From contig JBDHQI010000002.1 of NCBI GenBank assembly GCA_039806955.1, forward strand, positions 1-64,000: 64,000 bases of DNA, given 5' to 3'. The notes under the pieces are model-generated. The model had not been told where the DNA came from, ran no database searches, and was given only the letters and a program-made list of their open reading frames with translations. This document shows positions 37,701 to 43,515 of the stretch, piece after piece (position 1 is the first letter of the stretch; every line of letters starts with the position of its first letter). This DNA comes from JADLHS01 sp039806955. GTDB lineage: Bacteria; Verrucomicrobiota; Verrucomicrobiia; Limisphaerales; JADLHS01. The translations under genes were made by a program, and so were the position numbers.

Positions 37701-38995
37701 GGTTGTGGCAGTTGGAAATTCTGGATTCGCGGACGGGCGCGACCAACAACGTCGCGCTGCTGGATTGGCAGTTGCAATTTATTTTGCAAACCAACACTCC
37801 GGCGCCGCGCATATTGCGCCCGGGCGACCCTTTGGAGCAGGAGATTCCGGCAGGCCGAATCATCTATTACGCGGTGGATGTGCCGCCGTTCGCCCGTTAT
37901 GCCACGAACGTGTTGTTCCGCGCCACGCCGGGATTGAATTTCTATTTCAATCAGACCGCGCCGCCCGCTTCTGGGGCCACCAATGTCAACGATGTGGTTT
38001 TCGCGCTGAACGCGGCCAATCATACCGAAGTGTTGAGCGCTCCCAGCATCGTGCCGCCGACCAGCACCAAGGCGAATTTGCTACCGGGTGAGCGTTATTA
38101 TCTGGCGGTGGAAAACCCCAATCCGGTCAACGCCACATACATCATTTACGTGGACTTTGACCTGGCAACGTTCCCGCCCACGGTTGAGCTGACCAACGCC
38201 ATCCCTTATTGCACGGTCAATCCGTTACCGTTCTCGCTTGATTACTACCACTACTCCGTTTCGGCGGGAGCGGTTCGCGCTCAATTCGAGTTGCGGGATT
38301 TGAGTGGGGACATGACGCTGGTTTTGCGGCGCGAACTGCCGCCCACGCTGGCGGTGTTCGATTATCTAAGCGCGAATGTTTATACCAATGACGAAATCAT
38401 TACCGTCTTTGATTTCAGTCAGCCCGTGCCATTGACTCCGGGGGACTGGTATTTTGCGGCTGCCAACCTATCACCTGGTCCGGTGAGCTATTGCGCGGCG
38501 GTGCGCGAATGGAACATGTACGGCACGAACATTGTGATCACCAATGCGTTTCTGGGATCAAACAGCTTTTGCCTGACCTGGACGTCGCTGGATGGTGCGC
38601 CGTATTTCGTCGAAGGGGTGACAAACTTGCCCAGTTCCGATTGGGTTGCCGTGTCGCCTACGGTTTACGGCACGGGTGCCGCAACGACCTATTGCGTGCC
38701 CTTGCCTTCACCGTATCACTTCTTCCGCGTTCGCGAGGGTCAGGCGCTGTCCACCTATGTGCCGCCGCCGGTGATCCTTAGGATTCTCAAGCGCTTCAAT
38801 GGCGTTGAAATCACTTGGAGCGGCCCGCCCGGTCAACAGTATCAGGTGGAATGGTCGTCGCAGTTGGCGCCGCCCGTCTGGACCGCGTTTCCGGAAATCG
38901 TGACTTCCGCCACGGGTATCTACCAATACCTGGATGATGGCACGCAAACCGGTTCGTTCAATACGGTGTACTATCGGCTCGTTCTGTTGCCGTGA
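31727..38995 (+). CDS. Giant secreted subtilase (S8) with P-like and LamG-like domains
   Basis: Protein of 2,422 residues. An N-terminal membrane or signal segment (ILILTGLIGLAILSVLWW) is followed by a propeptide-like region and an S8 catalytic domain with Asp308 (VNDFGVD), His336 (GHGTHVAG), the oxyanion Asn447 (AAGNDG) and Ser710 (GTSMAAA). About 150 residues are inserted between VVAPGTF and the serine motif. Downstream are PPC-like repeats, a proprotein-convertase-P-like region near 1390 (LDHPRVSDLSLTLISPKGT), a LamG/concanavalin-like domain near 1677-1890, and C-terminal modules common in verrucomicrobial exoproteins. GGAAGGA at 31714-31720 sits six bases before ATG 31727 and decides the start. 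It immediately follows the pseudopilin cassette, which suggests it is that system's cargo. Confidence 0.86.
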   Translation: MRRRILILTGLIGLAILSVLWWQTSRAPRTEREVASENPAASASVRKPQVSETVASAAQASDFLVRQNPERNRTNLLTYRLSNTREPLKQLERDTHAILLENALIDTRQPVNFQVPASLQSSGDPGSYVVQAAGTVDDAFRARLSAAGAEFVSYIPNNAYLVRASAAVANQLQTQTGIQAVLPFAPIYKLKSELLAYALDAEPLPEGARLNVLMFAGAEAEVRELLRARDIAILAEERSPFGSVATVAAEADWLALARSPGVQLLELAYARKPANDLSRARLGVAEDSVTETNYFGLTGQGVRVGVNDFGVDATHPDLLNRVEGAGPGGLVDTSGHGTHVAGSIAGSGAMSLTVSNAFGSVNPATTNQLRGMAPEAELFSQSVAAASDAELQQGTAGTNIFISNNSWGYNGDHSYSLAAASYDAAVRDALPGVTGSQPVLFVFAAGNDGNGNDNGLGGRAGTIWSPATAKNVLTVGAIELARDITNEVNKITTTGDVTTTNTTTPWKEMTSSENQVARFSSRGNVGVGIEGESGRVKPDVVAPGTFVISARSSQWDEPEYYNPTNYHSTALTDQSLPGGTGRDYFLFLPVNAVGLSIFVSPNLDSPTPFPDLPIYVRKDGLATPGNNDLTRTNSISIPPDLPDLGGAVGQNWSYHIVNTTSNTVAFDLHTIIVTTNDLGDYYQVLSNLNNSITSTNGEGPHYYRYESGTSMAAAHASGTLALMQGFFEQNLHRTNSPALMKALLINGARSVGSLYSFQTQNSITYQGWGAIQLNNTLPPGITNAFTLDQPNSVLAFDQSSADALATGQSVTRFVSLDEDGRFLSLRVTLAWTDPAGNPMAGIKLVNNLDLIVTNLDTGDIYLGNDFMSGSLYTAPWDTNDPPNFDVINNVENVYLRPELGTNYSITVMARAINVNAVTAHPNDTVQDYALVISSGEGEWPTSLTLDAGRTLLSVAPPVVTYVSNSLNVATFSSGTLVGQHVGANTPLLGTSSGMTNQWRFYTMSNNTSFTNASFLISQQRDLATPRMGVFSAVEGEATRRYADLDLYVSTNAALTNLDPGALAAAEVSLSRNDLSGDEFVTYSNSTMGAIYYIGVKSEDQQAAEFELWGIFSELPLGAEDGNGFVTAYPMLGYDIPDGSPSLPRGTRFVAITRASLTGVNESIRRVLITNNVTHERYGDVIATVDHNLRAVTFDNHRSVPNPPYNDPPGPYAFLYDDSGEGDFLDSVPPSGPGTFEDFMGEAPGGTWYFTYSDDALTQTGRVNTVAIRLDRQCEDDCDITNTVAGLGWRHFSRNVPVEATNLTICVDIITANNPKPLEIYVRKDRRPTREAYDFKKTVVPPGGCLTIDNTSLPPLSAGRYFISVYNPNNTSQTFVYRSTILLGPPPQSIPVGLSGKQSLLDDAVTNYSIFITNTLPVAEMDVALRLDHPRVSDLSLTLISPKGTRVLLAENRGGLSADGFGSTLAVTNFVPVAANGGPTSNSVPIDTGAVSGKMTIEYDFFQLPDQLTAYYEGVQIFNSGMVSGTGQVTLSYGPGHSTFVEIRMNEFGNAETNTLWEYSVSSIGSMHSYLIFTDNTNKTTLPIKFAPPPFRGLAGANYVLSDFEFPTLAQDYAAPTVGVPDGWNVVDETVTVTTNSAYAGTNSLALRAGQINRTMVTTPGRSYQLGYAYRKAPTLDGIISWWPGDGNTLDIVGGNHAVVRGGVTYGTGLVGQGFNFDGNSGSYLEIANSPSLNLLNEFSIELWYQDTNPSLYDYGLIAKRGISTIPCNYGINVVLSGIGPYYNDPNYAGVGDDPGTYEASRYQPVPSKNTFHHLATTFRQLPGNSIELMTYLDGVSVRTRTIPGNLAATLNSASLIIGASSPEGEFFRGIIDEATLYGRVLSAAEIQAIYDAGAAGKCGMTFPPTVCAPSLGAQIYIPNADTNTFTGGSNWRLGGLFFTATSNLTTVHLGPVETNSSAEVLMDHFTVTEAGDSLYVLPEESLKVLEGESAYGLWQLEILDSRTGATNNVALLDWQLQFILQTNTPAPRILRPGDPLEQEIPAGRIIYYAVDVPPFARYATNVLFRATPGLNFYFNQTAPPASGATNVNDVVFALNAANHTEVLSAPSIVPPTSTKANLLPGERYYLAVENPNPVNATYIIYVDFDLATFPPTVELTNAIPYCTVNPLPFSLDYYHYSVSAGAVRAQFELRDLSGDMTLVLRRELPPTLAVFDYLSANVYTNDEIITVFDFSQPVPLTPGDWYFAAANLSPGPVSYCAAVREWNMYGTNIVITNAFLGSNSFCLTWTSLDGAPYFVEGVTNLPSSDWVAVSPTVYGTGAATTYCVPLPSPYHFFRVREGQALSTYVPPPVILRILKRFNGVEITWSGPPGQQYQVEWSSQLAPPVWTAFPEIVTSATGIYQYLDDGTQTGSFNTVYYRLVLLP

Positions 38996-39882
38996 CGAAC
39001 CTTCTGGTCCTCGCGTTAAATCCTTCCATTGATGTGGAGTGGCGGGTTCGGGAAGTGTTGTGGGAAGAGAAGAACAACATTGATTCCGAGCGCCGGTGGG
39101 CCGGGGGCAAAGGGATCAATGTCGTTCGCTGGCTGAGGCATCTCGGAAGCAAACCCCGGCTGCTGTTGCCGCTGGGGGGGCGCTCCGGGACTGAGTTGTC
39201 CGCTCATTTGCGAAACGAAACCATCCGGGCGCAGATTGTTCCCATTCGTGAAGCCACGCGGACCAATATCATCGTGACGGCCCAATCCGGTCGGCAGATG
39301 CGTTTCAATCCCCTGGGGCCGAAGTTGTCTCCCACGGATTGGGCGCAAATTCAAATGGCGGTGCGAAAACTGTTGTCACCGGGTGACCTTTTGATTTTGT
39401 CCGGCAGCCTGCCGCGTGGAGTTCCGATCAACGCGTACTTTCAACTCATCCACCTGAGTCGGAAGATGAAAGTCAAAACCTTGGTGGATTGTGATGGCGC
39501 GCCATTGCGCGCCGCGGTCAAAGCGCATCCGTTTTTAGTCAAACCTAATGAACATGAACTGGCGCAATGGTGGGGGCGTCCGATGCACTCGGAATCCGGG
39601 CTGATCAAAGCCGCCCGGATGCTATCCGAAGCCACGCATGGCTGGGTGCTGGTTTCACGCGGCGCGCAACGAGGTTTATTGATAAATTCCGCTGAAAATT
39701 TCCAGTCCTTTGCTGTCCCGCCGCGCGGAAAACCGCGCAATACTGTCGGCGCGGGCGATGCGCTTCTGGCTGCAGTTGCGCGGGAAATTCAGCTCGGCCA
39801 CGCACCAGGCGAATGGCTGCAACAAGGACTACGCGTTGGCACTCGGGCGACACAGTTGCCTGCCGGCACCTTGCCCGCGTAA
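38992..39882 (+). CDS. PfkB-family sugar kinase, 1-phosphofructokinase-like
   Basis: Protein of 296 residues of the ribokinase/PfkB family. The N-terminus ALNPSIDVEWRV and WAGGKGINVVRWL match 1-phosphofructokinase and tagatose-6-phosphate kinases. LLILSGSLPRGVP is the central motif, and NTVGAGDALLAAV (D256 the catalytic base) is the anion-hole motif. The actual sugar phosphate is not determinable. No PTS gene is nearby, which leaves the fructose-1-phosphate assignment open. The GTG start at 38992 overlaps the subtilase stop codon (GTGA), an unexpected coupling between a cytoplasmic kinase and a secreted protease, and possibly only gene packing. Confidence 0.82.
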   Translation: MTNLLVLALNPSIDVEWRVREVLWEEKNNIDSERRWAGGKGINVVRWLRHLGSKPRLLLPLGGRSGTELSAHLRNETIRAQIVPIREATRTNIIVTAQSGRQMRFNPLGPKLSPTDWAQIQMAVRKLLSPGDLLILSGSLPRGVPINAYFQLIHLSRKMKVKTLVDCDGAPLRAAVKAHPFLVKPNEHELAQWWGRPMHSESGLIKAARMLSEATHGWVLVSRGAQRGLLINSAENFQSFAVPPRGKPRNTVGAGDALLAAVAREIQLGHAPGEWLQQGLRVGTRATQLPAGTLPA

Positions 39883-39937
39883 GTTGCGCTCGCACCTTCC
39901 GGCTTTTCCCGGGGCCACTTTTTGCTTTAATGCTTCA

Positions 39938-40555
39938 GTGATTGCTTTGCTTGATTACGGTTCGGGCAATTTGCGGAGTGTGCATAAAGCCTTGCTTCAG
40001 GTCGGAGCTGTGGTGCGCATAACTCAATCGCCGGATGGGCTGGCGGAGGCCAGCGGTTTGGTGTTGCCAGGAGTTGGAGCATTTGACGATTGCATCAACG
40101 CCTTGCGGCGGCAGGAATTGCTGGAGGCTTCGCGAGACTTTATCAAATCGGGCCGCCCTTTTCTCGGTATTTGCGTGGGCTATCAGGTGCTTTTTGAGCG
40201 CAGCGAGGAATTCAACAGTTGTGCGGCGGGATTGAGCGTTCTGGCGGGTAAAGTTGTGCGCTTTCCGTCGGCCAGTGGACTGAAGGTTCCGCAGATCGGT
40301 TGGAATCAAATTGAAATTACCCGTTCGGATTGTCCGCTCTATCGCGGAATTGCCAATGGTAGTTACGTTTATTTCGTCCACAGCTTTTTTCCGCAGCCAA
40401 CCGATCTGGGCGTCGTGGCTACGCGAACCGAATATGGCGAAATGTTCGCCTCCTCAATTTGGAAGGACAACATCTTTGCCACTCAGTTCCATCCCGAGAA
40501 GAGCCAACGCGTTGGTCTGCAGCTATTGAAAAACTTTGAGGCGTTGACGAGATAA
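39938..40555 (+). CDS. hisH: Imidazole glycerol phosphate synthase subunit HisH
   Basis: Protein of 205 residues, normal for HisH, the glutaminase subunit that supplies ammonia to HisF in histidine biosynthesis. Visible are IALLDYGSGNLRSVHKAL at the start, PGVGAF, the nucleophile elbow with Cys79 (GICVGYQ, where GICLGMQ is commoner), YFVHSFF, and the His185/Glu187 pair in FHPEKSQ. The catalytic triad is thus complete. I chose GTG 39938 because conservation begins at once after it; the frame upstream runs into the kinase gene. HisF and other histidine genes are not in the window, so the pathway is dispersed. Confidence 0.93.
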   Translation: MIALLDYGSGNLRSVHKALLQVGAVVRITQSPDGLAEASGLVLPGVGAFDDCINALRRQELLEASRDFIKSGRPFLGICVGYQVLFERSEEFNSCAAGLSVLAGKVVRFPSASGLKVPQIGWNQIEITRSDCPLYRGIANGSYVYFVHSFFPQPTDLGVVATRTEYGEMFASSIWKDNIFATQFHPEKSQRVGLQLLKNFEALTR

Positions 40556-40592
40556 TTTTCGACGCTTGGCAATTCGGCTTCTTTTGCTACGC

Positions 40593-40612
40593 TATAAGCA
40601 GTTATTAAACTG
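40593..40612 (+). promoter_or_regulatory. -10 element and palindrome upstream of the dismutase gene
   Basis: TATAAG (40593-40598) is a good -10 hexamer. It is followed immediately by CAGTT-ATTA-AACTG (40599-40612), a perfect inverted repeat with a 4-base centre covering the expected transcription start. A convincing -35 at the right spacing is not visible. A repressor or redox regulator could bind the palindrome; that is inference. Confidence 0.4.
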
Positions 40613-40629
40613 TTTATTGGAGAATTATT

Positions 40630-41244
40630 ATGGCATTTGAACTACCTGCTCTTCCTTACGACAAATCCGCATTGGAACCACACATTGACGCCCAAACGAT
40701 GGAAATTCACCACGGACGGCATCATAAAGGTTACGTGGATAATTTGAACAAGGCCATTGCTGGTCACGCCGCTCTCGAAGCGAAGTCCTTGGATCAATTG
40801 ATTCAGGATCTGGCTTCTGTTCCTGAGAACATTCGGGGCGCGGTGCGCAACAATGGCGGCGGACACTGGAATCATTCCTTCTTCTGGAAATCGATGGCCC
40901 CGCATGCCGGCGGCGCGCCGAATGGTAAATTGGCGGACGATATCAAGACCGCTTTCGGCAGTTTCGACGAATTTAAGGCGAAATTTGAAGCCGCCGGGTT
41001 GAAGCGTTTTGGCAGCGGCTGGGCTTGGCTGGTTTCGCATCATGGCAAGTTGGAAGTGGTTTCTACTGCGAATCAGGACAATCCATTGATGGGCAAAGCG
41101 ATTGCCGGCTGCGAAGGGAAACCGTTGCTCGGCGTGGACGTATGGGAACATGCCTACTATCTCAAGTATCAGAACAAGCGCGGTGACTATCTAAAGGCGT
41201 TCTGGAATGTCGTCAATTGGGCTGAGGTCGCCAGGCATTATTGA
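40630..41244 (+). CDS. sodA: Superoxide dismutase, Mn/Fe family (Mn-type)
   Basis: Protein of 204 residues that converts superoxide to oxygen and hydrogen peroxide. The four metal ligands are visible: His27 (EIHHGRHH), His82 (HWNHSFFW), Asp170 and His174 (DVWEHAYY). GGG before HWNH and a glutamine in NQDNPL (Q149) are the pattern of manganese rather than iron enzymes, where the glutamine lies near the second histidine. No signal peptide is present, so it is cytoplasmic. GGAGA at 40619-40623 is a good ribosome site six bases before the ATG. The gene is probably monocistronic, as a -10 element precedes it and an intrinsic terminator follows. Confidence 0.95.
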   Translation: MAFELPALPYDKSALEPHIDAQTMEIHHGRHHKGYVDNLNKAIAGHAALEAKSLDQLIQDLASVPENIRGAVRNNGGGHWNHSFFWKSMAPHAGGAPNGKLADDIKTAFGSFDEFKAKFEAAGLKRFGSGWAWLVSHHGKLEVVSTANQDNPLMGKAIAGCEGKPLLGVDVWEHAYYLKYQNKRGDYLKAFWNVVNWAEVARHY

Positions 41245-41271
41245 GCGAAGAGCCTTTTCACCACGTTAAGT

Positions 41272-41309
41272 AAATGCGCCAGGAAAGCACTGGCGCATTT
41301 TGCTTTTTT
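41272..41309 (+). terminator. Intrinsic terminator after the dismutase gene
   Basis: AAATGCGCCAG (41272-41282) and CTGGCGCATTT (41290-41300) form a perfect 11-bp stem with a 7-base loop, followed by TGC and TTTTTT. It lies 28 bases after the dismutase stop codon. Confidence 0.92.
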
Positions 41310-41524
41310 GGCATCATTTTGGTCCGAAGTCATTGTTGTCCGCAGTTATGCGTCAGATGTTGTCGGGTCTTTTCCGGATAAAATCGATATTTAAGGCAAA
41401 TATTCAAAAATACTTGGAAAAAATCCTTGTAAATTTTGCGCGGTGAGGATTAAATCTCAGCAGCTAAACAGTAGCTCAAAACCCAGTAAAGAGAACCCGA
41501 GCAACTGCAGCCCTATTAACAACT

Positions 41525-42319
41525 ATGAGAAAGCATTACGCATTTATTTCCAACGCTGGAATCGGGAGTGGGATTTTGGCACTTGGTTTAGTATTGGTCG
41601 CTGAACCAACAAGCAGTAAAGCCGCAGCATACTCTTACGGAGATTTTTTGGGCTCTACAATTATTTTCCAAGGAGTAACGGAATCTTCGGCAACCGATGG
41701 TGGACCACTGTTCGGCACGCCAATCATCGCAGGAGATACTTTGGATTTTAATCCACAAGGTTTTGCCGCTTTTTCTCAAGGCGGTGGCGTTGATTTAACG
41801 GATGGTCAGTTGAATTTCTTGATCAAGGCGACCGAAGGAAATTCAATTTCCCAGTTGCACTTCTATGAAGTTGGCGATTTCTCTCTGGCTGGAACTGGTA
41901 CGGGGGGCACGAAGGTGGCTGTAGCTACTTCCTTTTTCCTCGATATTTTGAGCGTGGATGGAGTCAGCATAAACCCAGTAAGCCTGACGGGCAGCATGGT
42001 TTTTACCCCGAACGCCAACGGGCAATTTGATCTGGTCAGCAACTCCGGTATCGGTTTGTTTTGGTCTGGGGGAATCAATTTCGACATCAATGCCGCACTT
42101 GATGCGAATTCAATCTCTTATACGAGCGGAGCTACGGAGATTCGAGTAAATCTCGATAATACGCTGCTCGCAGTCAGCGAGTCCGGTTCTGTGGCGTATA
42201 TCGCGAAAAAAGGATTCGATGGCGTGGGATTTACGGTTAGTGTCCCGGAACCGTCCTCGATGACCATCGCGTTGCTGGGGATGCTCGCATTGTTTGGTTG
42301 CGGCAAGCGCAAGGCTTGA
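41525..42319 (+). CDS. PEP-CTERM sorting-domain protein
   Basis: Protein of 264 residues. A signal peptide occupies about residues 1-35 (GIGSGILALGLVLVAEP then SSKAAA). The middle is an exported beta-rich region with Gly, Ser and Thr, without recognised catalytic residues. The C-terminus is a textbook PEP-CTERM tail: VPEPSS, then a hydrophobic helix (MTIALLGMLALFG), then the basic GKRKA. Such proteins are processed by an exosortase and often belong to the extracellular matrix or biofilm. No exosortase gene lies in the window. The 215-base leader upstream (41310-41524) is A/T-rich; I could not fix a promoter in it. The stop codon abuts the dinB stop codon of the other strand. Confidence 0.9.
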   Translation: MRKHYAFISNAGIGSGILALGLVLVAEPTSSKAAAYSYGDFLGSTIIFQGVTESSATDGGPLFGTPIIAGDTLDFNPQGFAAFSQGGGVDLTDGQLNFLIKATEGNSISQLHFYEVGDFSLAGTGTGGTKVAVATSFFLDILSVDGVSINPVSLTGSMVFTPNANGQFDLVSNSGIGLFWSGGINFDINAALDANSISYTSGATEIRVNLDNTLLAVSESGSVAYIAKKGFDGVGFTVSVPEPSSMTIALLGMLALFGCGKRKA

Positions 42320-43495
42320 TCAGTTTTTCTTCCGAGCGCGTAGCGAAGGCTGCGCGCTTTTTTTATTGGCTGCGCCAAGGGATTGCCGGACGCAGGCAAC
42401 AGCGGCTGCTTGCTTTGGAAAAGGGAGTTGGAGTTGATTGATGCTCGATTCAATCAGACCGCTGACGCCCAGCCCTAACAGGCGCAACGGGCGATTAACC
42501 AATTGCTCGCGTCCCAACAGCCAGCACCCCAGCCGATAAATTTCTCGCCCTTCGGTCAATGGTTCTTCCATGGAAATCTGACGGGTGAGCGTGGTGAAAT
42601 CTCCGTAGCGGATCTTGACCTGTACGGTGCGGGCGGCCAGGTGGTGTTGTTCCAAATGCGCCGCGATATCTTCGGCGAGTTTCTTCAAACAAGCGCGCAA
42701 AGTCGGACGGTCTTCCGTGTCGTGGAGAAATGTATTTTCGCTGCTGATGCTCTTTACTTCGTCGCTCAAATCCAAGGGTCGCTCATCGTCGCCGAAGGCA
42801 AAGCGACGCAGCTCGGTTCCCCAGGAGCCGACAATGGAGCGCAGATCGCCTGGGTAATTTTGTAAATCCTCGATGGTCTGAATACCAACGCGGCGCAAAT
42901 TTTCCTCCGTGATTTTTCCCACTCCGTGCAGCGCTCGGACCGGTAATCGTTTCAAAAATTCTACCTTCTCGGATTCGCGGATCAGGGTCAATCCATCAGG
43001 CTTCTGATAGTCGCTCGCCAGTTTGGCCAGGAGCTTGTTGGGCGCGATCCCGATGGAGACGGTAAGTTGGCGCATTTGGAGAACGGCCGCCTTGATTGCG
43101 TGAGCGAGGGGAAGGGCCAGTTCCAAACTGGCGTCGGTGGTCGCGCCCTGGAACCGGGCTGAAACCTCCACGTAAGCTTCATCTATCGAAACCTGTTGGA
43201 TGCGTTCCCCAGCCCGCTCCCGAACGATGGCCATAATTTCTCGCGATTCAGCGCGATATGCGTCCATCCGCGGTCGTAGGAAGATTCCATTGGGGCAGAG
43301 TCTTTCCGCTGTGACGCTGGGCATGGCTGATTTAACTCCGAATTTGCGCGCTTCATAACTTGCCGCGCATACGACTCCACGTTGCGTTGGTGAACCGCCG
43401 ACAATAACTGGTTTGCCTTTGAGAGCCGGGTGGTCGCGTTGCTCGATGGAGGCGTAAAACGCATCCATATCGAGATGGAAGAAAACCCGGAACAT
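42320..43495 (-). CDS. dinB: DNA polymerase IV (Y family)
   Basis: Protein of 391 residues. Palm-domain acidic residues are visible: Asp9 in FHLDMDAFYAS, and Asp105/Glu106 in QVSIDEAYVEVS. The family motif GVVCAASYEARKFGV, the helix-hairpin-helix region RALHGVGKITEENLRRVGI, and the little-finger domain (DERPLDLSDEVKSISSENTF) follow in order. It performs error-prone translesion synthesis. The final residues (AANKKSAQPSLRARKKN) overlap, on the opposite strand, the terminator of the PEP-CTERM gene. The gene starts 20 bases after the aconitase stop, so the two may be cotranscribed. I saw no LexA box in that short gap. Confidence 0.95.
   Translation of the reverse strand: MFRVFFHLDMDAFYASIEQRDHPALKGKPVIVGGSPTQRGVVCAASYEARKFGVKSAMPSVTAERLCPNGIFLRPRMDAYRAESREIMAIVRERAGERIQQVSIDEAYVEVSARFQGATTDASLELALPLAHAIKAAVLQMRQLTVSIGIAPNKLLAKLASDYQKPDGLTLIRESEKVEFLKRLPVRALHGVGKITEENLRRVGIQTIEDLQNYPGDLRSIVGSWGTELRRFAFGDDERPLDLSDEVKSISSENTFLHDTEDRPTLRACLKKLAEDIAAHLEQHHLAARTVQVKIRYGDFTTLTRQISMEEPLTEGREIYRLGCWLLGREQLVNRPLRLLGLGVSGLIESSINQLQLPFPKQAAAVACVRQSLGAANKKSAQPSLRARKKN
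42335..42364 (+). terminator. Intrinsic terminator of the PEP-CTERM gene, inside dinB
   Basis: AGCGCGTAGC (42335-42344) pairs with GCTGCGCGCT (42349-42358), including one G-U pair, around a GAAG loop, and is followed by a run of T (to 42364). It terminates the plus-strand PEP-CTERM transcript but lies wholly within the last codons of dinB on the minus strand. Confidence 0.85.
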
Positions 43496-43515
43496 TCCTG
43501 CCGCGCGCCAGGCGC

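Noticed and set aside
41414..41430. Sigma-54 promoter upstream of the PEP-CTERM gene
   Set aside because: TTGGAAA...TTGT looks similar, but the GG and the downstream dinucleotide (TG, not GC) do not meet the GG-N10-GC rule.
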